Origin: Halichondria panicea
Lineage: Eukaryota; Porifera; Demospongiae; Suberitida; Halichondriidae
NCBI RefSeq assembly: GCF_963675165.1
Contig: NC_087390.1
Span: 818,501 to 882,500, forward strand
Length of the DNA stretch: 64,000 nucleotides
Direction: 5' to 3'
Each line of letters opens with the position of its first letter. Position 1 is the stretch's first letter. Under the pieces are notes generated by a model, which saw nothing but the letters and a program-made list of their open reading frames with translations, was not told the DNA's origin and searched no databases. The position numbers and the translations under genes are program-made. Shown here one piece after another: positions 30,863-43,300 of this stretch.

Positions 30863-30906
30863 TAGCCTCGAGACCAGGCCGATTAAACGGCCTGGATTCG
30901 AGGCTA
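30863..30906. mobile_element. Family F mini-element, 44-bp palindrome
   Basis: TAGCCTCGAGACCAGGCC, then GATTAAAC, then GGCCTGGATTCGAGGCTA. No target duplication seen. Confidence 0.6.
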
Positions 30907-31012
30907 GCATCTGCTTAGCCTTGTATAGTTCAATAAGATAAAATACGATATGGGACTAATTGGAGGAATGAAAGCACTGCGGTAGCCTGAAATCGAGGCT
31001 AAGTTATAGATA

Positions 31013-33031
31013 GTACATGGGCATTCGGTATCTACACAGCCAAAAATCCACGGGGCGTATCAGGTCCGTTACATGTCCGTTACAGGACGTTTACCACATC
31101 CTGATACGGGACCGTTGGGTAGACACTACTGAACAGGCCGTTCACATACAGCCTGTAAACAGCCCGTACAAACAGCCTGTATTCAGCCTGTATCATACTG
31201 TTCTCATGCACAATTTAATAAGCTAGTATCATGCTTCAAAAGGTCACAATTCAAAGACAAAGAAGACAAGAACAAGATATATATATATATTAATTTCTGT
31301 TCAGCTACATTATGTCTCTCATTATCATGTCCGTGTCTTCACATCCCCACGGTGGCACTGCAGATAAAAACAACCAGTTGAACCGTACGTTAACGCCACA
31401 TAAGTATACTAACTTACTGTATTTATATTCGTCTTGTTTTTGTGCACAAAGATAGACTCTGAGGAGAAGAGGCTGGGAATTATACAAAAAATACACCACT
31501 GCTTACCGGCGTACTATGAAGTCAGTGACAGCTTGAAGGGCCGTTCTTCATCTCCGAGATAGCTCGCCAGCTGTACACTAATAATACTTATTCACATAGA
31601 TTAAACTAAGTTGCTTACCAGGCAATTGTTGCATTCTCTTTATCATTCGTCTAAAAACTTCAATCTATGAGGCATATAATGTATCACCAAACACATACAA
31701 AATAATGGCACTTACCTAACACACCCACACTCCAACTCGGCATGCCAATAAAGAAATCATTAAATAACATGTGTAACGAGTGCTAAAGATGAAAACAATA
31801 AACAAACCTTGAATTTTGCAACATCTGAAGAAGAGTTAGAAGATTAAAAGAACACACCACTGTGAATAATCTTACCGGCGTACTATGAAGTCAGTCAACA
31901 GCTTACAGTGTGCTGTACACATTACAAGGGCTCTTTTTCATCTCAAAGATATCTCGCAACTGTACACCAATGATACGCTATTCACACAGATTACATAGTT
32001 GCTGAATTTTCTTACCAGGAAACTGTTGCTTTATCTTTAGTTCATTCTTCTGACAACATCTAGTGTCTACAGAAGCAATAACGTATCACAAAACACAATA
32101 GAACAGTGGCACTTACGTAATTAGCCCAGACTTCAACTCGGCAGCATTATCTAAAGTCAATTTGATCGCGTGTTTAATATGTGAATGCTAGTGAAAGAGA
32201 ATAACAAACCTGGGAGCATTCTTCAACACCTCTTTATCAAAAGTGAAAAAACTTCAGATGGGAGCCTACGATGAGGAGGATTATTTCAAAAAGGAAGCAA
32301 AACGAAACGTTTACCTTGTAAAATTGGCCAGTGTTCCAGCTTCAAAAGTCCATAACAACGTGCAAACCTGAATTTATAAACATACAGTAGAGGTGAAATT
32401 TACAGACCTTTGCTGCCAACTACACTAGAGGTCAAATTTACTACAGATTTGAAATAGCTGTGGAACTAGAGGAACACAAACTGCATGCTATGAGAAAGTT
32501 CAATAAAAATAATATAACTGTTTAATATAATAACATGCTGCTACAGCTTCACCTTTTTCTGTTCACAGGTAGACTAATAGTGTATAGTCCTCTTCAAGTT
32601 GTCTTTTTGGACCAGCAGCTCCTCTTGTGCATGTCGTGACAAGCAGCAGGATTTTTTCTCAGAGCTCTGTCTGTCTCATTCTCTTTTTGTAGTCAGGTGA
32701 CGTCATCCTGCCCCAAGCTAGCGCATGCGCATAAGCTACAGCTGCAACAGCCTGTATACAGGACGTGGTTGCTACGCCCTGATACAGGCCCGTATCCACG
32801 GGCTGTAAACAGGACGTGGGCTAACGTCCTGTTTACAGCCCGTGAGAACGGCCTGTATACAGGACGTGGGTTGGCTACATCCTGTATACAGGCCGTTCAC
32901 GGGCCCGTAACGGCCCGTTTTCAACTAACGGCCTGAAACGGACCCGTGGATTTTTGGCTGTGTATGTGTTATAGTGTCCCATATCCCTCGGGCTTCTACT
33001 ATAACACATAGATACCGAATGCCCATGTGCT
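31013..33031. mobile_element. Family D MITE split by an inserted element
   Basis: The left part (31013-31034) reads TACATGGGCATTCGGTATCT. The right part (32963-33031) has TGTTATAGTGTCCC and ACCGAATGCCCATGTGC. Joined, they match the intact copy at 21621-21730. Confidence 0.82.
31035..32962. mobile_element. 1.9-kb TA-flanked DNA element (CACAGCCAAAAATCC ends)
   Basis: Exact inverted ends CACAGCCAAAAATCCACGGG with TA on both sides where the host MITE has a single TA, as in Tc1/mariner-type insertion. GC-rich subterminal arrays of CCTGTATACAGG-type palindromes occur near both ends. The interior holds an imperfect direct duplication (31498-31745 and 31870-32145). No transposase frame is visible, so it is presumably non-autonomous. 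Confidence 0.85.
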
Positions 33032-33210
33032 AACTGATTTAGATCCCACTTTTCATTGGCTGCCTTAGGCAAGAAGTGTATCTATAAAAGCAGTAAGCCT
33101 TAGCAACAGCTTTATTTTTGAAAATGTCCTGTTCTGACAAGCTAGTCTAGATGATTTCTGCTAAAAAAAACCTTTGCATTGGCCTTGCTTCAACATTGGA
33201 ATGGACAAAC

Positions 33211-33691
33211 TACCGTATTCACCCGAATTACCGGGACACTCTATTCTAAGGGACACTTCGGACTTACGTAATTTTTTTCATTCTATATTAAGGAACAACA
33301 GGAAATGTAAATATTTTTAGACGTCCCGATCTAATTAGAACAAAAAAGAGCATGTTAGCTCGAAAGAGACTCAAAACTCTTAGAAACTCTCTGGATTCTA
33401 CTCTCTGGCACCGTAATATGTCACTGACGGTTGAAGACACCTTTGTAGACATGGAACCCGCGTACACAGCTTCTAAACTGCACGAAAGACATTTTAGCTG
33501 CAGAGCTAGCCTCGGCCTGGAATCGAGGCTGTGTACATACCTTAAATGGGGAAATATTCGTTCTAATTACTACGGGACACCCTAATACAAGGGACACTTC
33601 GACTTTAACGTAATTTTTCTTGCTCTATTCCAAGGGACACTGCAAGCCGTAATTATTTTTTTGTGTCCCGGTAATTCGGGTGAATACGGTA
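33211..33691. mobile_element. MITE, family G (TACCGTATTCACCCG ends)
   Basis: 481 bp with ends TACCGTATTCACCCGAATTA and its exact complement. The interior repeats GGGACACTTCGGAC-type blocks. A TAGCCTCGG..CGAGGCT palindrome (about 33505-33530) is embedded. Confidence 0.85.
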
Positions 33692-34179
33692 GTGACTCCA
33701 CCTTGTGCAGGAAGCGCTCTGCTACAAATAAGCCCAGCCTCTTTCTCTGCACTCAAGCCCCACCCAGCTCAAGCTTCTCAGTAAACTGTTCTGATATGTA
33801 CGTACGGCTAGCTAGCAAGGAACAGCTTGCAGCAATGCTACAGTACACTATCGTTCCCAAAAAGACACAGGAGTCTACTGCAATTTGAAACATGGCTGCA
33901 GGATAGAAACAGAAGTCAGGAGGACGAAGTTAATTGACAAATCAGCTACAAGTCAAGTTGAAGACATGCTTTCATGCTTGTGACAATGCATGGACCCAGA
34001 ACTGTTAAAATCATTGGCTCTTAGTGTTCCTCGTAGAGACTAGAAAAGATACTGGTGAACCCTACCATCAACCCAGCAAACGCTATAGAAACTGGTAGTG
34101 AAAAAACTGAACAGCCATAGCTAGTTATCATGCAGCTACAGCTTTATTATCATTTCTGTACATTCAAAAATTATACATG

Positions 34180-34380
34180 TACAGTTGAGCCTCAGTTATC
34201 CGAACACCTTTGTCCCCGGGCCCATTCGGGTAAGTGAAATATTCGGATAATCAAAAGCTGGCTTTTTGCCAGCCACGTGGGCAATTTCCTACTGCGCATG
34301 CTCAGATTGCACTATGCTCTAGCATTCGGATAATCGAGGATTCGGATAACCGGGATTCGGATAACCGAGGCTCAACTGTA
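34180..34380. mobile_element. MITE, family H (TACAGTTGAGCCTC ends)
   Basis: 201 bp with TACAGTTGAGCCTCAGTTAT at the left and ATAACCGAGGCTCAACTGTA at the right; several ATTCGGATAA repeats inside. Confidence 0.85.
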
Positions 34381-34728
34381 CTTTATACCCTCAAGCTTAT
34401 AATTCCCTGGGAAACTATGAGATTATGGCTCATAATTCCCTGCTAAACACACACAAGTGGGATCTAATCTTCGTATAATAAACTCTTGACTGTACTTATA
34501 GTAATTATACTGAGCATGCGCATATCAGTGAGGCGCATGAGCCCTCTCTCTATTGACCAATTTTACTACATTTTTACAAATCTACTACACTTTCAGGAAT
34601 GTCATTTTGTTCTTAGCTAATTGTGAACGTCTGTTGGTGGTGGACCACGCCAGAGAGCTAGTGGCCAACCTCAGCAACCTATATGCATTTCAAAAATGTC
34701 AGAGAATGGTCATACTTATATAGTTTCT

Positions 34729-37700
34729 TTAACTTGCCTTGCCATATGCCAGGTTTTGCTGAAAATCAATATCAGTATTACATAACTCTTGTGGCAGTGC
34801 TGGAGCATTCCCATATGCCTGATTATGCTGCAAATCAATATCAGTACCACATAACTCTCGTGGTAGTGCTGGAGCAACTTCTGAGTATATGGGGCCCTAT
34901 AATGAAGCACATGACTGCAAGTCGACCACAAAATAATCAGTATAATCATAAACACCTCAATTTCAGCCTCATTGCGAGTCGGAAGAAGTGGGGGAATAGT
35001 TTCATATCCAATAGTGGTCCAACTCCTTGCAAGAGTGCTCATATGAAGGTCACCTAAAGTTATCAACAGGAGCACATGACTAGATAGAGAATCTTATACT
35101 ATGCGGAAATGATACCTCCCACTTAGCCTCGAATCCACGCCGATTAAACTACGGCGTGGATTCGAGGCTTTCTCCCACTTAACATTACCTTATTATCAAA
35201 CAGCTGTGCTGCTAACATTATTCATTGTACAGAACACTTATAGCGTTACATAGCCTCGATCCCAGGCCGAGTTTTCACTTTTATAACGGTTAGGCGAACA
35301 ACTAGGCCCGGTACTAGTTGTCTGCGCATGCGTCAAATTTTCATTGTATTTGTGGTCGGCAAAATATTTAATAAATAAATAATTGAAATTTGTACACAGA
35401 AAATGCATAGAGCGAGTACAAAAGATGCACATAGGGAGCTGTTTCACAAGGGCCTGGGGAGTTGCTAGCTGTGCTGCAGCACGATTATATAGTGACACAG
35501 GGCAACTTCAGGAGGATTGAATGCCTTCAATTTACGTTTCAAGAAGGTTTAGCAAGCAGGCTGCTGGACCTCTCTGATTCTAGGACCCTACTCGTAACTT
35601 AGGTAAATTTTACTTGAGAAAACGTAGATTCTCATGATGCCTCTGAGCTACCCAGCAACGCTCAAATGAGCAGGCCATACTCCAGTCCTGTGAGTATAGG
35701 ACAAGATTAAAAAGAAACCAAAGACAGTTAAACCCTTACCTCCAACTGACCATGCAGTCTCGTCCGCTAGTATGCCCAAGAGGAGCACTGTTGGGATAGC
35801 TGGATATTAGCCATTGCTCTTGTGCAGAGAAGTAGACATTCTAAATACGTGTAATCTACATATTAAATTTCTCGTATTAAACAGGTTATAGTGTCATTGT
35901 CGACGAGCTGATGATGGCAGTACCAAGTTGAGAAAACGTAGATTCTCTTGATGCACTCACACTCTTCACTTGATCCACCATATTAATGGTGAAACTATAG
36001 TCTACCTATATATCTTGCCAAACATGAACAATACTTATAAACTTGATAGCATAGGGCCCACACAAAAATATCTTACCTTAACAAGCTTGACAAAGCTTTA
36101 TACCTCTTCCCTTGTTGTTCAGTCTTCAAAATAATGTTTTCTAAACTTCAGAGAAGATAGAAGCTTCAGCTAAGCGCCATCCCAATCGATTCCAATAATG
36201 ATAAAACGGGAACTGACTTTTAATACACGATAGTACACGAATATATAAATGTCACGAAAGTGAACGAGAATATCCATTCGTCAGAATCTGACGAACAACT
36301 GACGCATGCGCAGGCGACTAGTATCAGGCCTAGTTGTTTGCCTAACGTTATAAAAGCGAAAACTCGGCCTGGGATTGAGGCTAAGCATTACAAACAAGCA
36401 TAGTAAGACCTCCATCTTCGAGTATTGAGATAGAATTCAAATACAGTGATTATATACAATGAACACTTGTTAGATAATTAATACGACGATAGAGGTTCAC
36501 ATGTATTACCTGGTATTGAAACAGCAGTGTCTGTGTTTTTCTTGCAATTTCTCACTAGCATAATCACCAGCCCAATAACGAGAATCAATAAAACAAGAAA
36601 TCCTGCAGTCCCACCTAAGAAAGATTTCGTATATCAATTTGTACCATGATGTGCTCTGACACTAAGGAATATCCATTGAAACTCTCAGGATACTCCAGGG
36701 TACAAATCCCATGTACCCTGCTAGGGTGTACATTCATGTACCCTAGGGTACATTGACTTGTGGTCAGCCTAAAACCCACCCTCCACCCTTAAAGGGCTCT
36801 CTCTTTTATAGGACACTATACTGTGACACATTGGATCACATTGTGAAGATCAATTCTTCAGTACCCAATCAGAATCACTAAAACTACCGGACCCCATCGG
36901 AACTGGGGTGTGAAGTATGTAAATGTTGTGCACATGCAGTGCATGCACGGCAGGGATCAAAGAGTGTTTACTACAACTCAGTAAGTTGTAAATGGATTGG
37001 ATAATTGCTTCTAATTCAATTTGTGTTCATAGTACAAGCTACCTGTACGTGGATCTGTGGGTGTATTGTTATTGTACTACCTCAAGCAGTTGTATGTATT
37101 CCCTATTGGTAGTACAAATCCTTGACATTCATGGTAAAACTATTACATAGACATGCAGTTTAAAATTCTGTGCTAACAAATACTCACATGCTAAAGTAAT
37201 CCTAAGTAGATACGATTCATCTATCGGAGGCTCATCAGCACACTTATTTGTAGTGTTGCTTCTCATAGGATAACCTCCTATACATAAGAAAATATCAACA
37301 AATTTAATTACCCGACAGTCAATTATCTTTTGCATACCTGTCATTGTCATATTGGAACTGACCATTGGAAACAAGTAGTGACCACTAGACACAAACTCCA
37401 TTTTCTCTCTATTCCTGTTCATAAGATTCAGTCGTGGTTTATAATACAAATGTCCGATATCAGTCACAAAAACCAGAGAGAAAGCATCCCCACCAGACTG
37501 AAACACTGCAAACACATCACCCTCTTGGACTTGAATCTGATTACTCTGAGGAACACTGTATTCATACACATTCAGGAATTCTGTGGGCTTAGCATCTGTG
37601 ACGGCATTACTACCAACTAGTTCGTATTCTGTATTCATAGTGTCGCAATTTATAGAGGGTCTCCACACTAGGAACTCGATTTCACTTGATTCTTCAATTA

Positions 37701-39077
37701 AGATATCTCTTCTTGCAGTAAATGTCCACAGCGATATATTCCCTGAGGCTTGAAATGTCATGTCAGGGAAAAGAAGCAATCTTTCAATTGAAACTTCCTT
37801 TTCGATGTTGTCAATGAAGAGAGATGTGAACATCAAATACTCATTATCTTGTGCGCAGCAAACTGTGCATACGTCATGGAATGGGCAATATAATTTAGGT
37901 CAATATAACAACATTGAATTGGCTTACCAGGCACTACGGAAGATGATGGAATAATACCACCATCAAGAGTAATTTCAACAGAAACGTTTCGAGTTTGTAG
38001 TTCAATTCGTGAAAAATTTAATACGTATTTAAATATGTTAAGTGTGTCTGTCATTTGAACAGTTTGATTAGAGAGGCTGAAAGCTGCAACAGTTTCAGAT
38101 GTATTCGAATCAATAATGGTCAAATTTATAGTCAAGTTTGTTGTGGACACATCTATTAATTCTTCAGGATCAAAACTGCCTGTGAACAGTAAATCGGTAA
38201 CTTGAGCTTGGCATGAACACTGCTGTAATTCAAATTCAAACTGATCGTTTGAATTGCTAACAGTTCGTTCATAATTCAATATCGCAGCTGCATGCATAAA
38301 CACATCTTTACTGAGGAAACCTTGCACACACTCCGGGTGATCTGCAAATAACAGACCAAATAAACAAACGTACGTTATAATTTTATCGTGAATGTTACCT
38401 GTTTCAATGGTCAGTAATGGAACTGCTCCATCCATTTCATTGAAAGTGAGAGTTGTACTGCTTCGCTGTTCCGCCATGAGCCCAGTATAACGACTAAATC
38501 CACCTTCTGATAAATGTATCAAGTCATACGCCCTTTGTAGACCACCATTCAGTTGCACACCAAATTGATAACCAGCTTCAAACTTCAGACTAACGTCAAA
38601 CACTGATAATATGCAAAGCTCACTCTTCTTTACATTGCAATTGATGATCTTGTGTTCTAACACGGTTTCCTTGACGAATCCATGTTGAATTGTCTTCAGT
38701 GCTCCAAAGTGAAAAAAACGACCCAAATGTGCCATTTAGATAAGTGGCCAGAAACGTGATATTGTCGATAGTTCCATTGCAGGTAAACGTCAAGCTGGGA
38801 TACAAACGATGTTGGTTGAGGTACGTCACACGATCATAGAGCAAAACAGACTTGCTTCTGATAGAATTCAAATTGAGAAACGATGAGTTGTGATCACCTG
38901 CAAATAAGTATAGCGCTCATACTCAAGAGCATGATTATATATGTAGCTAGTTTAAGATCTCTAGCTACCTCTATATACAGCTTAGGATGCTTGCTTACCT
39001 TTTACTTGTAGATGTACGAAAGAAAAGAGTGATATGATCAATAGGTAAAGAATAGAATTGTTCACTGGAGCAACCAT
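34729..39077 (-). CDS. Kinase-less paralogue of the receptor kinase, copy 3, with frameshift
   Basis: Same exon plan as copy 2: 39077-38999, 38897-38399, 38341-37928, 37862-37338, 37277-37188, 36614-36510, 35053-34956, 34896-34729. Signal peptide from MVAPVNNSILYLLIISLF, three ectodomain exons, membrane segment FLVLLILVIGLVIMLV with RNCKK, then SWTTIGYETIPPLLPTRNEA and a last exon with GPIYSEV, NQAYGNA and NLAYGKAS. Exon 2 is 499 nt, against 498 in copy 2 and 501 in the kinase. The difference lies after LQCKEE at about 38620-38640 and produces an in-frame TGA; beyond it the homologous frame resumes (SELCILSVFDV). All other exons keep phase. The gene is therefore a recent pseudogene, or the base count is a sequence error. 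Intron 6 carries two transposon insertions. Confidence 0.83.
35125..35171. mobile_element. Family F mini-element (~47 bp) with target duplication
   Basis: Near-perfect palindrome AGCCTCGAATCCACGCCG / CGGCGTGGATTCGAGGCT flanked by CTCCCACTT on both sides (35116-35124 and 35172-35180). The matching place in copy 2 has one uninterrupted CTCCCACTTAACAT. Confidence 0.88.
35251..36383. mobile_element. Mutator-like 1.1-kb element (family F ends)
   Basis: Inverted ends of about 90 bp starting TAGCCTCGATCCCAGGCC at the left and TAGCCTCAATCCCAGGCC on the opposite strand at the right. Flanked by AGCGTTACA (35242-35250) and AGCATTACA (36384-36392), a 9-bp duplication with one difference. Copy 2 has the single, empty AGCAGTACA site near 28488-28496. 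No transposase frame is visible. Confidence 0.88.
36615..37187 (-). other. Intron 5 of paralogue copy 3
   Basis: About 570 bp against 45 bp for the same intron in copy 2 (28762-28806), so something was inserted. GTACCCT and AGGGTAC repeats near 36690-36750 are visible, but no clear element ends. Confidence 0.55.
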
Positions 39078-40393
39078 CTTGACTATTATTGCTAGACGTA
39101 ATACAACTCTGACAATGCAATTCCAGGTGTCGAGCATGCATGACTCGATCTATAGTTACTGAGCATGCGCATAACATTATTATAGACATGTACCCCAAAC
39201 CAAAGCAGGAAATAAGATTAGTCTCGCTGTCTGACTATTCATTTTCCTTTACTGTCTATGATTTATACTTCTTCAGAACTCCATGTACATCACTGAGTAA
39301 ACTGCAGTGTTCTCGTGGACTGCTATATATATACTATATAGAGACTAGGTATATAGCAGTCCACGAAAACAACTGTCGTTGTAACGACCGTACAAGATAA
39401 CAGTGAATTGCCCATAGAATGAGCTAGAATGATTATTTTAATGAGTGTTTCCCATGCAAAAAACATAACTACGAATACCATGGAGGCGTAATACATAACA
39501 GGGATAGCTCCTTATTATAATGATGTGGTCGACAGCGTCAGTTCCACAGATAAATCAAGGATGGCAATGAAATTACTGTATTAGTCTATAGATCTATTTG
39601 ATCTGATGATTTAAAACAGTCAACTGGTACATAAGACACAGACATTTTAGCTCTGGAGCAGGCATCTATAACAGTTATCAGGGGCGGATCTAGGATTCTT
39701 GATAGGGGGGAGCTAAAAATATTTTAACTCATGTACAATGTGTTTCCTGCATGACTCATCAATAATTGTTCATGCTCAGTAATAAACTGGGTGTGGCCAT
39801 GATAATGTAACCGTAGCTACGTGCATAGCTAGTCGGGCGCCGCCGCCCTCTACCGTTGCCCGGAAGGAGGTCGGGAATCAAGCCTATCCACAGTTTTGTT
39901 CTGTTGTTGGAAATCCAACAATTCCACCAGCTCCAATCCCACATAGAATAAATGATATTCATGATACTATTGCGTAACAGGCCAGAACAAAACTGTGGAT
40001 AGGCTTGATTCCCGACCTCCTTCAAGGAGGGCGGCAGCGCTCGACTAGTGCATAGCTAGCTCTAGATTCTATTCTTCAGGCTTGTCATTAAGGCCAGGGG
40101 GGTGCTCAAGCCCCCAAAGCCCCCCACTGGATCCGCCCCTGGTTATCTTACACCTGTATGTGGAGGTTTAGAGCAGTGGGGATCTTGCACAAAATTTAAT
40201 GCAATGCCGGCTCAGCTAGCCTAGGGGGGAGGTCCGAGTTGATTGGTTCTTCAGAGCTCAGGAAGTAGATCTATAGCTGCTATATAAATTGTATAGAACA
40301 TGTACAGTAGCTCCATAAAGGTTTACTTTGTCTGTAGTACATAGAAATAAAGAAAGCAGAAGTGGACGTGTTGTGAATGTGTTAGATCTAGCC
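39078..40393. other. Head-to-head intergenic region, paralogue 3 / integrin beta 1
   Basis: Both flanking start codons face away from this 1.3 kb. It holds an inverted repeat at 39312-39368 (CTCGTGGACTGCTATATA and its complement) and a hAT-like element. Nothing else recognised. Confidence 0.7.
39679..40141. mobile_element. hAT-like MITE (CAGGGGCGGATC ends) with inner palindrome
   Basis: Left CAGGGGCGGATCTAGG, right complement CAGGGGCGGATCCAG, with GTTAT on both flanks. Inside, about 39838-40045 is a second inverted repeat: GTCGGGAATCAAGCCTATCC and CACAGTTTTGTTCTG recur as complements. The Tyr/Trp-rich minus frame across it is not a gene. Confidence 0.8.
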
Positions 40394-43300
40394 ATGTCTC
40401 ACGGATTGCTTCAAGCTATTACTTTCTGTTGGTTGCTTACACTGATCACAAAAGGTGAGTATATATGGCCATTCTGCTGCAGCAAGCTAGTTTAGATCTA
40501 TATACCTATCCCTGCATGTCTCACTATATAATTAATGCAGTGACTGCCCAAGTGAACCCTGATTTGGCCAGACTATGCAACAGTGCTACAAGATGCAACG
40601 AATGTATTATAGCTAACCCAAGATGCGTGTGGTGTGCTGATCCAGTAAGTTTAATGGGGTCGACTACTGTAGCTCAGTTTCTATTTTGCATAATAATTAC
40701 AGCTATAATTATATATGTGTTTATATGGCAGGAATACAATGGTACTGTGAGGTGCTATGTGAATGGTGATCCTGGATTCATTTGCAACTCTCTACAAAAC
40801 CCAGTGAGCACAGTCGTGAATGTTTCTACTCCTGCTCTTAGTGACAGCGTTCAAGTGACTCCCTTGCTGGTGAATGTGACTGTCAGACCAGGTGTGATGG
40901 CAATCAGTGTTTGAATATATACTTCAAAGTTATTATTCAAAGTTATTACCGTACATTACTAGAATGTTTTGCGAGCATCAAACATTTGCGAACTTTGCGA
41001 TGGTTGATCAATTCGCAACAATAAAATCTGCAAAACCTAGTAAATATCAATACACATGATCCTTGCCAGAACGCAATAATTAGATTGCAAAGGGTCAATT
41101 TTTCTGCTGATTTTGGCTCATTCACACAGGTTTTTTATCCGTAAAATATTCTAGTAATACGGTATATTATTATTGTGAATGTGAAGTTGAATATTAATAA
41201 CCCACACACATGCACACCTGCACACAAACACATGCATATATAGGTATACCAATGACAATACCTCTCTCTGTGCGCCCCGCTCGTAACTTCCCTGTGGACA
41301 TTTACCTCCTCATGGACTTATCTCTTTCAATGAACGATGACTTAGAGAATCTCAAATTATTTGGGGATGAATTATGTAAGTATACGTATACAAGTACATG
41401 CAGTGCATGGAACCCCGAAATATTTGGGAAACAATGTTTTGGGCTTATACAGAGGTGGCCAGGTTGTTTTGTACACAAACTGTTCATTTGGGACCTGCAT
41501 GGGTATACCTGGCCTTCATATCTCAGTTGTCCTTCTTCCAGGTAACTGTTAAGAGGCCACTGTTTTAACGACAGCACTACAAACTAGGAGCACTTTATAT
41601 ATACGTTTATCTCTATAGCTCGTGCCGTTAATGGCATCTCTAGCGAGTTTCGAGTTGGGTTTGGTTCTTTTGTGGATAAACGAGTAGCTCCATTTGTGAG
41701 AGAGGGCGTCAGATTTCTACAAAATCCATGTGTCGACAATTCAAATTTCCCAAATGTTTGTGTGAGCACATACAGTTACAGACATCATGTGAGCCTCACT
41801 CCCAATGAAACATTCTTCAATGTAAGTCTATCAATATATACACGGCAGAGTCACATGACATGCAGTCAGTACTATGTGCATGTATAGTGTACGTTTACTT
41901 CAATGTATATAGGAACAAGTTCAACTTCAAAACATCTCTGGTAACCAAGATTCTCCTGAAGGAGGTTTCGATGGCTTTTTGCAGGCAATCGTGTGTACTA
42001 ATGTAAGTTACATAATGTATATAGTTATTTGTTTCCTCGTAAAGATTATTGTCATATCTCCCTTGTTTGTTTTTCCATGTGGTAAACTTTGTTGACTATA
42101 TACAGTTGATTGGATGGAGGTCAGTGTCTAGAAAACTGTTGATCTATATTACTGATGCTGGCTTTCATATTGCTGGAGATGGGAAGGTGGGTGGGGCTCG
42201 TTCTGAAACCACTATTGTGTTCATTTATAAATCGTCAGTTGCTTTCAAGTTATCATTTTCTTCAATATATACAGCTTGGAGGAATAGTTTTACCTCACGA
42301 TGGCAAGTGTAGGATGAATGGAACTCGAGCACCACTGGACTATAATGACTGGATCACCCTGGACTACCCGTCTGTGGGGCAGGTTGCTCAGGCCTTGAGA
42401 GACAATGGCATCATCCCAATATTTGCAGCTGAAGCTAGAGCACTTCCTGCTTATGAGGTGATTCTAATCGTATTATAGGTACGCAGGATATCCTTGGTTT
42501 CCTGGGTTGTATGTTTGTTGCATGTACAAACATAATTATTGTTTGAAGTATCTGAGCTAGGATATGCCTATTGTCCATCAGGGTATTACTTGTTAAGTTA
42601 CCCAAACTTGCCAGTGCCCATGCAAATCATAAACAGGTACCCTATAAAATAAAATAAAAGTGCTCAAAAAACATTTGGCCACCATTTTGACACACAAAAA
42701 TACCCTAGAAAAATCTATAATTATGCTCAATTAATGTGTTGGGATTGCATATATACTTCCGCATTGTTTTCTTCTAATGGCATGGCAACAGCTATGTACG
42801 TATATGCACAGGAATTTTCATATGATATATTTGAATGTGATCAATGGTTCCCTAGGAAATTAGCTATGTGGCCTTGAAGCACTATTATAGTGTATTTTTG
42901 TGTGCGCTTATTTTCAAACTTCTATACTACGCATGAATAACTATGTCTTGTTATTGCATATTTGTACGAGACAACAACACGACTACTGACTACATTGTAT
43001 AGAGCACTTCTTCTTGCTATAATTACAGGCACTGGTAAGAGAGCTTGGGAGAGGAGTCTCAGGTTCATTGACAGATAACTCGGACAACATTGTCAACCTG
43101 GTCAGGGAGAGTTACAATGTGAGTATACTTCGTCCGGGACTGTTGACATAATCTGATAGCTGTATATAGAAATGAACTAGCATTTGTTCCAAGTTTTCAG
43201 TTTGCGTATTGTTGTTGTGGAAAATTGTTTATCTCAACACCTTGCCATTCGGCTGAAATCAATATCACATGACTACTATACATGACTGTTCTCTCTCACA

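Larger units (their letters stand above)
30698..34728. other. Intergenic between the two kinase-less paralogues
   Basis: Filled by transposable elements: a mini family F palindrome, a nested pair at 31013-33031, MITEs at 33211-33691 and 34180-34380. From about 34478 lies a block homologous to the downstream flank of copy 2. No host gene recognised. Confidence 0.75.

Noticed and set aside
39759-40025. 88-codon minus frame with SMWDWSWWNCWI
   Set aside because: Covers the inner palindrome of a hAT-like MITE; no family features.
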